A DNA stretch of 43,747 nt from positions 1 through 43,747 of the forward strand of contig MU657270.1 in NCBI GenBank assembly GCA_026770575.1, in the 5' to 3' direction. A program made the translations under genes and the position numbers. Source of the DNA: Pelagophyceae sp. CCMP2097. Its lineage: Eukaryota; Sar; Pelagophyceae. The notes beneath the pieces are model-generated. The model had not been told where the DNA came from and made no database searches. It worked only from the letters and a program-made list of their open reading frames with translations. This document shows positions 1 to 9,926 of this stretch, piece after piece; the first letter of the stretch is position 1, and every line of letters starts with the position of its first letter.

Positions 1-1116
1 CTCTTGCTGTTGGAGGATCAAGCCGACCCGCGCACCCGAGGGCACGCGGGCGGTATAGTGATGTGTATTTCCTAAAGTACATTTGACCCCCCAACCTTCC
101 TTCGCAAAAAAGAAGAGTGAACCTTGAACCTTCCTCGCAAAAAAGAAGAGGCTCTCACAGTAGACTTCTGCAGAGAGCTCTATAGAATGTTCAAAGTCCT
201 TTTAGATTCACCTAACGCCGTCGTGATGTGACTGATTGCGTTTTTTTGCGCGCAAACGTCTGACCGAAATTCCTTTTGGATATTTTGCGTTTTGAGACGT
301 GGAAGCTTCGCCGTCGACCGCGTCGTCGTTCACAAGGGGGGCGGATGCTCCCGTCGAGCCGGCGGTCGACGTGGGCCAAGGCGCCCGCGGTTGCGCCGGG
401 CGCGGCGGGGCGCCCGGGGCAGACGCCGCTGCGGCGGGACGTCTTTACGGACATTCCCTCCGCGGCGAACCGCCGAACGTGCGCTCGCGCCGCGTCTCAA
501 TGCGGGCCCTCGCCCGATGCGTCATTCGCCCCGGCCTTTTACCGCCCGCGCCTCCCAAGTAAAAAACGCCTAGGCCCGACTTGGTCCCGCGGCGCCTCGG
601 CCTCGCGGCCAAGCCGCTCGACGCGCAGCAGCGCCAAGCAGCGCTCGAAGCCGTGAGCATCTTGACTGCGGCGCCGGCCGCGCCGTTCCGCGCCGCGCGC
701 GTAAATTGACGATGCGGCGCAGGTGCGCACCGGCGCCACGCTGCCCGCGCGCGGCGGCGCGGCGGCGCCCACGCGCAGCGTCTTCGCCGCACGGCCGACG
801 ACGGTGCGCCGCGCGCGGCCCAGCGGCGTTTTGAAGCGCTCGACGGCGAAAAATCAGGTGACGGTGGCGACCGAGGTGGGGCGCTACTTGCCGGCGAAGC
901 GCGACGAGCCCGCGGCCGCCGCGGTCCGAACGAGGTGCGCGCCCTTTCCCCGCGCGGCCGTCGCTTTCGACGCCCGGCTTTCTCGGACCGCCTCCATCTA
1001 GCTCACCGCCGCGGCTCTCGACGGCGCCGCCGCGGCACGAAAGGGAGAACGACGCAGAGCAGGTGCGATTCGTGAGGAACGCTTTGCAAACCTGCTGTCG
1101 ACAATTCGCCTTTTAG
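1..1116. other. 5' window region, no resolved gene
   Basis: GC-rich DNA without a convincing open frame. It probably contains the first exon and promoter of the downstream phosphatase gene, because that gene starts without an ATG, but I could not choose the exon. A short direct repeat lies near the left edge and is listed separately. Confidence 0.5.
93..150. repeat. Two-copy direct repeat, ~25 bp
   Basis: The unit at 93-117 (begins AACCTTCC, ends AAAAAAGAAGAG) recurs at 127-150 with one base missing. The period is about 34 bp. It is a simple local duplication in AT-richer DNA. Confidence 0.7.
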
Positions 1117-2013
1117 GTCGAGGGTCGCGCGGCGCTCCTCCGCGCGCCGCGGTCGCGCGCGCCGCCGCCGCAGCGCGCGTGCGAAGTGTGGCTGGTGCGG
1201 CACGGAGAAACCGAGGCCAACGCGGGCCGCATCGCCCAAGGCCAGCAACCTGGAAGACTGACGCGCACGGGCGCGCTCCAGGCGGCGGCGCTGGGTCAGC
1301 GCCTGCGGCTGGAAAACGCGCAGCGGCCATTTGACGTTGTGCTTTGCTCGGACCTCCTCCGCTGCCGCCAGACGTGCTCGCTCGCTTTGGCGCCCTGGGC
1401 GGGTGGCACCTCGGGCGCGTCGGGCGGCGCCGGGGGACTCGTCACCGCCACGGGCCGGCGGCCCAAGGTGTACTTTGACGCGCTGCTCCGCGAGCGGTCC
1501 GTCGGCGTCTACGAGGGCGCGGCGCACGACGCGCCGCGGCCGGCGCGGCCGCCGGGCGTGCCGCCGCGCGAGTACCGCGTGCCGCGCGGCGAGTCTTGGA
1601 CCGACGTGAACGAGCGCGCCGCCGAGCTGCTGCGGCGGATCGCCACGACGTTCGTCGGCCGCGGCGCGCCGCCGCGCATCCTCGTCGTCACGCACGGCGG
1701 CTTCATCATGGAGACTGTGAACGCGGCGCGCGGCGCCGACGGCGTCACGCAGCCGTTTATGAGCAACGGCGCCATTAACACTGCGATTTACAAGCTCGAC
1801 GTGGCTCCGCGCGACGGCGCCGTCTGCTGCCGGCTCACGGCAGCCAACGACGCGCAGCACCTCATGCCGCCGCACCTGGCGCGCTTCCGCGCCGAGGCGC
1901 AGCACCACGGCGGCGCGTTTGACCTAGAGGCTGAGCTTCCGCCGTACGACGTTGAACACACGCACGAGGCCTGGTGGGCCCAAGACGCGCCGGCCCCCGC
2001 AGCCAGCGCGTAG
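1117..2013 (+). CDS. Histidine phosphatase (phosphoglycerate-mutase-like), 3' exon
   Basis: Phosphatase of the histidine phosphatase superfamily (PGM, fructose-2,6-bisphosphatase, TIGAR), which uses a phospho-histidine intermediate. The sequence shows the catalytic motif LVRHGETEAN just after the start of the exon, then CSDLLRCRQT with the second conserved Arg region, and the distal catalytic His in VVTHGG. Both active-site histidines are therefore present. The exon begins after a TTTTAG acceptor ending at 1116 and is open to a TAG at 2011-2013. No ATG precedes the RHG motif in frame (the first candidate is GTG at 1186), so at least one upstream exon is missing from this model. The C-terminal tail after the domain is about 75 residues and unassigned. 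The substrate cannot be told from sequence. Confidence 0.85.
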   Translation, partial: VEGRAALLRAPRSRAPPPQRACEVWLVRHGETEANAGRIAQGQQPGRLTRTGALQAAALGQRLRLENAQRPFDVVLCSDLLRCRQTCSLALAPWAGGTSGASGGAGGLVTATGRRPKVYFDALLRERSVGVYEGAAHDAPRPARPPGVPPREYRVPRGESWTDVNERAAELLRRIATTFVGRGAPPRILVVTHGGFIMETVNAARGADGVTQPFMSNGAINTAIYKLDVAPRDGAVCCRLTAANDAQHLMPPHLARFRAEAQHHGGAFDLEAELPPYDVEHTHEAWWAQDAPAPAASA

Positions 2014-2428
2014 CGCAAAGACCGCCGCCGAAGCGGCGACCGCGGCCGAAGATGCGGCCCCGCGGCGGGAGACGCCATCCCGCACCCATATCCCACAAGA
2101 CGACTGTGCGAGAGCACATCGTCCGTCAATTTTTTTCGACCAGGCGCCCAAGGGGCACGCTCGCCTCTACCGACGCCACCACGTCAAGTTCGCTCGTCGA
2201 GGCTGTGGAAGCCTCGCGACACAAGTCCGCTCGTCGAGGCTGTGGAAGCCTCGCGACGACCCTTTTTTTTACGAGGCGCCGAGCCGCGCCCCCGGACTCC
2301 CTGGATAACACAATGATTTACGAGACGAGCGAGCCTCCGCGGAGCTGGAGGAGCCCTGGTTCTCGTTCGTCCTGTCTGCGTGTCGCCTTTCTGCGAGGAT
2401 ACGGTCGCGGCTCGGCCTGTGGCGGTGT
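2014..2428. other. Convergent intergenic spacer
   Basis: Spacer between the phosphatase gene on the plus strand and the ankyrin/U-box gene on the minus strand. It contains no gene that I can support. It carries two copies of a hairpin-forming repeat at 2191-2257. Confidence 0.6.
2191..2257. repeat. Duplicated 30-bp hairpin repeat
   Basis: A 30-bp unit at 2191-2220 is repeated exactly at 2228-2257 (period 37). Each copy holds a perfect 7-bp stem, CGAGGCT with AGCCTCG, around the loop GTGGA. It lies in the 3' region shared by two converging genes, so an RNA 3'-end or processing role is possible but unproven. Confidence 0.8.
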
Positions 2429-4753
2429 CTAAAAGTCGTAAAGGTCTTCATCGTCGGGGCCGTTGAGCTTGGCAGCTAAAGCCGCGGGCGTCGGCGGCGC
2501 GACGGCTGGTCGCGGCGCGAGCGTGCGCGGCGCGGTGTGCGGCGTCAGCACGGCGTTCATCGGCGACGTCGGCGCGTTGACCGCTTGCATAGACGTCATC
2601 GACTTTTGCAGATTCCAGGCGTCGATCCTGGCCTTCAAGTCCACATCCGCCGTCAGCTCGGAGACGACGAGCGGCTGGCCCGTGAGAGGGCAGATGGAGC
2701 CGTTTTTCGCGAACCAGGCTCGGATGACCTTGCTCTCGTAGACGTTCCCGTACGGCGTGCGGTACGGGTCAGACAAAAGCCGCTGCGAAATCTCGCAGAG
2801 GAAGTCCGCGGGGATGTCGCTCGGCGCGTCCGCGCCGCGCCGCTTGGACGGCGTCCAGTTGGTAGGCGACTTTTGCCGCGCCCCGCCGTCCGCAGGCTTG
2901 GCGCCGCCGCGCGACGCCGGCGACAGCGAAGGCAGGTCGCCGAGCTTCTCGCCGCGGTGCAGAAACCTACAGCGGCGGTACGGCCGTCGCAAGGCACGCG
3001 TCATCTCCGGACGCGGGCGTTTACGGCGCGGCGCGCGCCGTCTGCGAGGCGTTGGGCGGCCGCTCGTCGGCGTCCTTGGACTCTGCGACTTGCGGCGCCG
3101 TCGTCGCCGCCGCCTGGGCCGCCGCGGCGAGGCGGCGCTCCTCTACGTTTTTGCTCACGGCCAACTGCGAGTCGCGCGGCCGCGCGGCGTCCGGGCCCCC
3201 GAGGTCGCGGAGCACTTGTCGGATCTGCGGCACCGAGGAGACGTGGAACGCCGTGGCGCCCTGGACGTCGCGCTTCGTCGCGTCGACGCCGTAGACGAGA
3301 AGGGCGCGCGTCGCGTCCACGTGGTTGTAAAATGTCGCTTCGTGCAGAGGCGTCCAGCCAATCGAGTTCGCCGCGTCCTTGGGCGCACCCGCCTCGAGCA
3401 GCAGCGTCACCTAGAGGCCGCGAGCGTCCAAGGACGCCGACCGACGCGGGCCCTTGCATCGGAACGTCCCAGTGCCCGCTCGGACGCCGGCGGCCACGAT
3501 CTCTTTGAAGCCGCAGCGCGCCGCCTCGCCGAGCGCCGACTGCGGCGGCGGCCGCGCAAACGGAAAGTGCGACTGCGCAGCCTCTGCGTCGGGCACCTGC
3601 GGAACCCACGTTTGTTCGGCACATCATGCCTCTGCGAGCTCACGTGCGCCAGCTCGGCGGCGGGGATATGCGCGAGCAGCCCCTTCACGATGGTGGTAAA
3701 GCCGCGGTGGCACGCCTAGATGAAGCACGTCGCTGGGTCGTCGCTCTCTAGGATCTGCGTGCCCCGTCGTAAGTCGCCTCGGCGCACCTCGTGGAGCGGC
3801 GTCCACCCAAGCGAGTTGCGGCAGCAGGCGTCTGCGCCGGCGTCGAGGAGCGCCGCGACGACGGGCTCGATGCCGTAGGCGCAGGCCATGTGCAGCGCGG
3901 TCCACCTAGTCCGAACGGTCCACGGCTCCGCCAAGGCGGGCGAAGCGTCGCACCTCGCGTTGTACGCGCCGGGCCCGCGCTTTGTGCGCAGCTCGAGTGT
4001 CGCGCCGATGCGCTGGAGCTCTTCGACGAGGGCGAGCGCGGCGCCGACGCTGGCGTGCGAGTGGCAGCACGCGTGCAGCGCCGTCCACCCGTCGCCGTTC
4101 TGCCGCGCCACGTCGTCAATGACGATGCGCCTGCGGAAACCGGTGCGGCACGCGTCGGGGCGAGGGGCCACGCACTCTCCGGCAACCATGACGTTAAAGT
4201 GCGTAAAGTAGTCGAACGGCTCCGCCAAAACCGGCTGAACGATGCTCGCCTGGCTCGACCGCGGCGTCGCCGACCCGGCCGACTCGTCCGACTGGAATCT
4301 AAGAAGGCGCGTAAAGACAACGCGCGCGCGAAGACGAAGAGCTCGGCGCGTCGTCGGCCGGCGCACCGGTAGCCGAGGTCCAGCGCGTCGAGCGCGTCGA
4401 GCGGCGTCTTGAGCGGCGGCGCCGCGCGCGAGTGAAAGTCGTGGATGCGGTACATCTACGCAAACCGAGCGTATGCGGGACGCGCCGCAAAGGCGCGGCC
4501 GCCGGCGGCCGGGCCCAGCGAGGGACCCGGTCGGCAGACGCCTCTGTCAGAGGACCCAGTCTTCCAGGCGCAAGCCCCCCGGGAGAAGGCGCCCCGGTTG
4601 GTGCAGGGTTGCCCGCCCGCTCCCGCGTCGTGCGGGCGGGGCGCGGGTTTGTGCGTCGGGGAACGACATGGACGCGAGCGCCTGCCCGAGCAGATACGTG
4701 CACGCCACAAGCTCCTCGAGCTCGCCGCCCGCCGTCGATGACGCCGCGCCCAT
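2429..4753 (-). CDS. Ankyrin-repeat U-box E3 ubiquitin ligase (8 exons, ~614 aa)
   Basis: Likely E3 ubiquitin ligase. Exons (minus): 4753-4556, 4455-4367, 4298-3954, 3905-3788, 3715-3644, 3596-3498, 3410-3025, 2966-2429. They sum to 1845 nt, exactly 615 codons. Ankyrin repeats occupy about residues 160-380, with GWTALHACC, RWTALHMAC, GWTPLHEAC and GWTPLHEAT each restored across splice junctions. A U-box follows at about 487-555: IPADFLCEISQRLLSDP, then YESKVIRAWF and CPLTGQPL. U-boxes bind E2 enzymes without zinc, while ankyrin repeats bind the target. The chosen start gives MGAASSTAG, an N-myristoylation-type N-terminus, so membrane attachment is possible. The first junction (4556/4455) is the least certain. 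The tail ends DDEDLYDF. Confidence 0.88.
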
Positions 4754-4900
4754 GGCGACGCGCGGCCGCGGACCGCGGCGGGCGCGGGCGAGCGAACTGC
4801 CCTTGCGAGGACGTGCCAACGACCCAACACACGAGGTCTTCGCCGAAATGATTACGCGAAATTTTAAACAACTTTTACATCTAGGATTCCTACATTATTC

Positions 4901-4963
4901 AGGACCCGAAGGGTCCTTGCCGTTTATTCAACGTCAGTTTACGGCAAGGGCCCTTCGGGTCCT
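4901..4963. repeat. Large hairpin, 23-bp arms
   Basis: Arms 4901-4923 and 4941-4963 are inverted copies with a single mismatch, around a 17-nt loop. Each arm is itself a small palindrome (GGACCC-GAA-GGGTCC in the left arm). The nested palindrome suggests a small foldback element rather than a simple gene terminator. Confidence 0.8.
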
Positions 4964-4991
4964 TTGATTGAAGGATTACCAGGGGCAATTA

Positions 4992-5039
4992 TGTCTGTCT
5001 GTCTGTTTGTTTGTCTGTCTGTTTGTTTGTCTGTCCGTC
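4992..5039. repeat. CTGT/TTGT microsatellite
   Basis: Alternating blocks of CTGT and TTGT tetranucleotides with minor interruptions; a simple-sequence repeat with no sign of coding. Confidence 0.9.
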
Positions 5040-5084
5040 GCCCAGCAAATCCGAGGTTCCACCTTGGGAAGAAAAAAACAGCAA

Positions 5085-5225
5085 CTCGGCCGATTTAGCG
5101 ATTGGTGGTTGATGCGATCGCTAAAATTTGGAGTTGAGGTCGAGCAGGAGCCTCATTGGAATCATCATACAAGAAGTTTTTGGTCACAGGTTCGAATCTG
5201 GTCGGCCGCAAAAAAAAGAAAAAAT
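5085..5225 (+). mobile_element. Possible tRNA-derived SINE
   Basis: GGTTCGAATCT at 5189-5199 matches the internal B box of RNA polymerase III promoters. It is followed by a short GC stretch and then an A-rich tail beginning at about 5210. A weaker A-box-like TAGCGATTGGTGG lies about 100 bp upstream, too far for an intact tRNA, and I could not fold a cloverleaf. A decayed tRNA-derived SINE fits best; chance similarity is possible. Confidence 0.35.
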
Positions 5226-5558
5226 AAATAGCTCAATAAGAAATAAAATAATAAAAATAAAGATAAGGAGGATTTGAAAGTTCAGCGATTAGTTAAATAA
5301 TTTCAATTATTTACGTGGGCATTGCAATGGGATTTGGCTGTATCCTTCGGGTCCTCCGTGTGCCTCCGGCGCGCTCTTGTAATACTAGTTTACTTCGTTT
5401 TACACAATTCTTCGACGTCGATGCGGCTCGACGGCGCGCGACTCCGAGACCCAGTCGTTGAGTGCGGAAACTTCTGGGCGCGGTGGATATAGACAGGATA
5501 TAGACAGACACCGGGGATGCAGTTCGAATGTAGGGGCCCCTTGCGAAATACACCCTTT

Positions 5559-6423
5559 TTATTCCTCGAGCTCGAGGCGGCAGACGGGGCACGTCCTGTT
5601 CTGCTCGAACCACTGGTAGAGCGTCGGCTTGGCCTAATCGCGCCGTCAAAATGGATGCTCGGTGGCGGGGCGCGCATCGTAAGGACGAAAGACGCCGCGT
5701 CTGCGGACGAAGACGTGGCCGCACGGGAGGTCGACGACTTGTGTGCCCGGTGTGAGGACGTCCTTGGTGATGGGGTCCTCGCAGGCCTCGGTTTCGCCGA
5801 CGGGGCGCTCTTTGAGCGCGGCCTTTGCCGCGTCGGAGAGGCCTCGCCGAAAGTTGTCGTCGTCCAGGGCCTGGAGCTCCTCGTACGTCTCCGGCCCGCC
5901 GGGCCGCTCCGCCTCGTGGCCGAGGGCCCTCGTGTGCGCGAGGAGCGCCGCCGACGAGCAGAACTGCCGGCCGCAGCCGCACCAGTGCGCGTCGTCGCCG
6001 CGCCGAGGCATCTCGCCGCCGCAGTGCGCCACCAGCGCCTCCTCCGACGCAAAGGCCACGTCGCAGAGCGGGCAGAGCGGCTCGCCGGCGGGCGTGCGCC
6101 GCAGCTCCCCGTCGTCGTCGTCGTCGTCGTCGTCTTCGAAGCCGTCGTCCTCGGCGTCCTCAGGGGCGTGGCCAGTCGCCTCGGCGTGCGCCGCCATCGC
6201 CTAAAGTCCGTGGTATACGTCGGACGCCTTTGTATCGCGGCGTTCCAGGAGGTTTGGAGGGCGGGCGGCGCACCTGCGGCGCGCAGAACGAGGCGCCGCA
6301 GGAGCACCAAAAGGCTTCGTCGCCCTCCTCTGGCAGCAACCCGCCGCAGTGCTCCAAGAGGACCGCCTCCGACGCAAACGTCTGCTCGCACATGGGGCAC
6401 AGGACCGGCCCGAACACCGCCAT
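5559..6423 (-). CDS. Tandem zinc-finger protein with RING-like C-terminus (3 exons, ~238 aa)
   Basis: Exons (minus) 6423-6274, 6200-5709 and 5633-5559 are all phase 0 and sum to 239 codons. The N-terminal two thirds are two tandem copies of one ~60-residue unit. Each has a first finger (LCPMCEQTFAS...LLEHCGG; LCPLCDVAFAS...LVAHCGG), then a CSCG/CGCG-FC finger ending in H-x5-H or H-x5-GH, probably C2H2-like. The second copy follows an Asp run. The C-terminus resembles a RING or U-box: CEDPITKDVL, LPCGHVF, LYQWFEQNRTCPVCR. Only the second zinc site (CGH plus CPVC) is complete; the positions for the first site are T, A and T apart from one Cys. This resembles single-zinc SP-RING proteins. A ubiquitin or SUMO ligase role is inference. 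Confidence 0.8.
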
Positions 6424-6570
6424 CGCAGCTGTGGGTGGCACTGAAATCTAAAAAGTAATTACAGTATCCGATATTTCAATTACGCTGCAATTTGCGGTAA
6501 TTACAGGGAGGCCATAATCTGCTTTACCGTGGGCCTGTAATTTCCCCCAGAATTACCCTCGCTACAAGAT

Positions 6571-7119
6571 GGTTCGGGCATGAAACTGCTGAATTTCTCG
6601 CGGAAATTTGAGAAGGTCTTTGGAGGTATAGTTGCTGGGGTCGTATGCGGGGCGCCGAGACGCCTCCAGCGCCGGAGGGTGAACTTTGGCACGTCTTATA
6701 TAGGCCGAGAAAATTGATTTGGCGACTTTGGCGACGGCCGTTAACACCCAAGGGCACCTCCGATTTTTGTTCACCCGCCGCCGATGGGCGTAAGGCCGTT
6801 TGTAAGACGGCTACGTCGAGCAACCTCTGGAATACCTTGCCTAAATTCCGCGGGAAGGTTCTTAAAAAGCTCCAGTTGGCCCGTATTTTTTTAAAAAACG
6901 GGCGTTTCTTCTCTCTATTTGAGGAAAATATGGTGTGTGTTTATAGCTACGTATGTGTAAAATCGGCTGTAACTTTTGCAAGAGATGGCCAATCGTGAAA
7001 GTAGATGCCTCGCGGACTTTTCCTTGGGGTGCTTGCGCGGGCACCGGAAGCTCCAGTCGAAGGTCGCAATATTTTTGTCAAAAAACGGCGCAATGCAATA
7101 TCAGTTTCATGCCCGAACC
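6571..7119. repeat. 17-bp inverted repeat
   Basis: The 17 bases at 6571-6587 (GGTTCGGGCATGAAACT) occur exactly in inverted orientation at 7103-7119. Adjacent DNA also shows loose similarity, for example GCTCCAGT followed by a T-run and AAAAAACGG in both halves, which suggests an old duplication. Confidence 0.6.
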
Positions 7120-7129
7120 AGCTTGTATT

Positions 7130-7323
7130 TGGTAAGTCCACGGGAAAACGCGATGGCGGTCTTGGTCAGGCCGAGGGACCACCTGGTATTGTGGGTGAAC
7201 GCGAAGGACCGCGAGCACGAGATACCGGCCTACATGGCGCACCTGCCCAAGGCGCCGTATCGCGGCCGGGCGCTCATCGGCTGGGCGGTAAATGGTGCAC
7301 TTGGTCGGGCATATGGATGGTAA
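7130..7323 (+). pseudogene. GC-rich coding-like fragment
   Basis: A 64-residue open stretch (…AVLVRPRDHLVLWVNAK…) with host-like codon use sits alone in AT-rich DNA. It has no clear start or partner exon. I do not recognise the family. It may be a gene relic or an exon captured by the surrounding repeat. Confidence 0.3.
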
Positions 7324-8452
7324 AAGTAAGTTTTGTATGAATAATTATCAGTAACTTACTGGGTAAGTTATGATAAATTACTTTTTGAGCCAGAGTAATT
7401 TACTTTAGTCGCCAAAAAAACGAAGCCCATAATCTAGATGTAATTATCATCACGACGGCGAGCCCACCGCGGGCCATGAACCTCGGAGGCTGTGGAGGTT
7501 GAGAAGAGCGCGCTACTTTCGCAGTCTAATCGGGTCAGTAAAAAATAATTTCTACTTAAAGGAATTCAAGTCCCGAAGAAGCAGAGGCCGACGGGGAACG
7601 CAAACCGGGCGCGCGCGCCAAGGCCCACGCGGGCCGTGGCGCGGAACATCTCGCAAGGAGCACCGGGGCGGGCGACGAGCTCTCACTATTTGAAATATGC
7701 CAATAAGGGTGGATTTAAAGACGCCTCTATAAAGTAAATTTCCTTAAGTTATGTTAAATTACCGAATATACGGTAAACTTCGTAGTATAGTATTCTCTGC
7801 TGAGAATATTATCATAATAATCCTTCCATAGTCGGGCATCAGGCTCACAAAGATGTCGCCAAAATTCGTATCTCGGAAACCGCCTCGTCTTCGAGCTTGC
7901 CAGCTAGGTTCTCAGCCCCGGGAGGGGCCTCCCTACGCGCCTAGACCCATCGCAGCCCGAATCAGCGCGTTTGAAAATATAAGCTTCCAATTACTCTGCA
8001 ATTCTGTGTGTAAGGTAATTACCCAGCAATTACTGTAATTACCAGGCCCCCAAATCCTTTACACCGCAATTGCCCACCTATAATCGCAGCATCGCGTAAA
8101 AGCGACATTTTTCGAAAGAAAAAAGCTTTGTAAGACGCCTGTTTATGCAAAGTCCGGACAGTGTTTTGGCGACGGCGTGGACTTTGTGGACGAAAGACGA
8201 GCGAGGGAAGGGTCTAGAGAGGAGGGCACGCGGGTGTGCACGGAGAGTACGTGGACTCTTCGAGTATGTGAAGTCGACTGATGCAGGGGGGGCGAGGTCG
8301 CACAAGGTGTCTCCCGCTCTCTGTGGCGTCGGTGGGTGTCGCGCGTAGTGTGTGTCGAACTCCGTGCGTCGAATTAAATACGAGTGTGCGAGCAAAGAAG
8401 AGCTTTCTCATCGGTTGCACTCGACCCCGAGGGGCCCTGCGTGACGGGCGCT

Positions 8453-9435
8453 CTAGCTGCGCGGCGCGGCTCCTGTCCTCGCGGACGGCGCCGCCGCGCG
8501 CTTTTGGCGCTCGATGTAGTCGAGGAGCGCCGCGCGGTCGCGCGGCTTGAGGCTCTCGACCTACGGGGCGAGCGCGCTCGCGCCGGCCGTCCCTGTCCTC
8601 GCCGTCGAGGAGATGCGCCCTCGAGGGCAGGCGCTCCAGCGGCCGGCACGACGTAATTGCTGACGCCGGTCCACGCGGCGTCCGAGACGGGCCACCATTG
8701 CCGTTTTCGGCCAGAGTCCATGTACTCCCAAACGCCTAGGATGCCGTTTTGCCGCGCCCTTTCGAGGTGCGCCCTTTGCAACATGGCTCTCCTCGGCGGC
8801 GGCTCTGCGCGCGGGGCTCGCACCGGCGTCGTGCTCGACGCGCATGACGAAGATGGACGTGACGACGAGGCGGTCGTCGTCGGAGTATGTGCCGAGCGCC
8901 CTCGCGTAGACGAGCGAGCACGCCACGCCAGCCTCTTCGGAAACCTCGCGCAGCGCCGTCACGTCCAGCGTCTCGCCGCGCTCCTGCGAGGCGAAGCGTC
9001 GGCGAAAGCCGCACCGCGGCGGCGGGCAGGCCTCGGGGCGGCCGTCCCGGCGGCTCGGCCCGGCGGCCGGCCTGGCGGGCGGGCGGCGGCGCTCACCACG
9101 GTGCCCGCGGGGATGATCCAGACGTCGGGCCGCTTGCGGCTGGAGATGAGGAGCACCTCTTCTTCCACGCCGTCGGCGCGCTGGCGCACGACGATGCCGC
9201 CCGCGCGGCGCTTGTGCGCGCCCGAGAGGTAGCGCCGAAAGGCCTGGGCCTTTTGGTGAAACGCGCCGCACGGGCCTCGCCCGTCTTTGTCAATTCGCGG
9301 GACGCGGCTTCTTGCAAAGGCGGTGTAGTGGCGCGCTCGGCGCCAGAGGTACTGCCAGGCCGTTTCGTAAACTGGCCGCGCCACCGCGTTCAAGTCCTTC
9401 GGCTCCACGCGCATGTCCTCGGGCTCGGTGCGCAT
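8453..9435 (-). CDS. Nudix hydrolase, diphosphoinositol-polyphosphate-phosphatase-like (4 exons, 230 aa)
   Basis: Exons (minus) 9435-9097, 8983-8824, 8735-8650 and 8560-8453 sum to 231 codons. Splicing restores the full Nudix box, G-x5-E-x7-REVSEEAG, from GTVERGE in exon 1/2 to REVSEEAGV in exon 2. The fold start AGGIVVR, the strand EVLLISSRK and WIIPAGT are present. Later GRKRQWWPVSDA matches the C-terminal helix region of DIPP enzymes, which hydrolyse inositol pyrophosphates and diadenosine polyphosphates. These need Mg2+ bound by the Nudix glutamates, all of which are present here. The ~75 residues before the domain are unassigned. Substrate choice within the Nudix family is inference. Confidence 0.9.
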
Positions 9436-9707
9436 CGCCGGGCCCTGCTCACATCAGCGGTGACAAAGTCGAAACCGGCATGCGCCTCGAGCTGAACCCG
9501 CGACTTTCACCGTCACGAGCCGTCAGCTGATCAGTCTCCGAAGAAGCAAAGAGCGACACTCTGCGAGGCTTTCATTGTGGCCCTCGCAGTTTTTTTAAAG
9601 GAACAATTTCTGCGAACCAATATCACAGGTCGGCGTACGCCACTCGTGGCGTCCGTCCGCCCTCTCCTCTGGGCCCACTCGACCTTTATTGCCATCACCT
9701 CTCCAGT

Positions 9708-9749
9708 TCTCTCTTGCCGGGATATAAATAAAAACACTCGTGCCTCATC
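9708..9749 (+). repeat. Dispersed 42-bp repeat with TATAAATAAA core, copy 1
   Basis: This 42-bp block matches 41321-41362 at 38 of 42 positions. Both contain CCGGGATATAAATAAAA. The copies sit in intergenic DNA about 31.6 kb apart, so this is a dispersed repeat or a shared promoter-like block. Confidence 0.75.
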
Positions 9750-9796
9750 ACAATCGAGATCCCACTGGGGCCCCTTTCCTGGCCCCAGGTGGGTGG

Positions 9797-9858
9797 CTTA
9801 CGCGAAGCGTGTCGTGGACGAGGTGGGGGAAGCTTACGCGACGCGTGTCGTGGACGAG
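9797..9858. repeat. Two-copy tandem repeat, 36-bp period
   Basis: CTTACGCG followed by GCGTGTCGTGGACGAG occurs at about 9797 and again at about 9833, with one mismatch in the shared block. Non-coding as far as I can see. Confidence 0.7.
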
Positions 9859-9926
9859 AAGGGTGTCCTGGTCCCAGGTGTTCGAAAGGTGGGGTCCACA
9901 CAGCTATACTCTTACACACACACACG

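Larger units (their letters stand above)
4754..5558. other. AT-richer intergenic region with repeats
   Basis: No gene seen. The region holds a long hairpin (4901-4963), a CTGT/TTGT microsatellite (4992-5039) and a possible tRNA-derived SINE with an A-rich tail (about 5085-5225). Composition is clearly less GC-rich than the neighbouring genes. Confidence 0.6.
6455..8042. repeat. GTAATTAC-bounded region, possible old transposon
   Basis: GTAATTACAGTA at 6455-6466 recurs inverted as TACTGTAATTAC at 8031-8042. Further GTAATTAC copies lie just inside each end (about 6499 and 8014). The match does not extend beyond 12 bp, so terminal repeats of a DNA transposon are only suggested. Confidence 0.35.
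6424..8452. other. 2-kb AT-rich region without a supported gene
   Basis: Base composition drops sharply and all long frames break. It contains repeated GTAATTAC palindromes near both ends, an internal 17-bp inverted repeat, and a GC-rich island at about 7130-7323 that reads like a gene fragment. The composition and inverted repeats suggest a decayed mobile element. Confidence 0.6.
9436..9926. other. Intergenic region with tandem and dispersed repeats
   Basis: Lies upstream of the Nudix gene and downstream of the 258-aa gene, both on the minus strand. It contains the dispersed TATAAATAAA repeat (9708-9749), a 36-bp-period duplication (9797-9858) and a short CA run. No gene seen. Confidence 0.6.

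Noticed and set aside
5085..5225. Functional tRNA gene
   Set aside because: A B box is present, but the acceptor stem, anticodon arm and A-box spacing do not form a cloverleaf.
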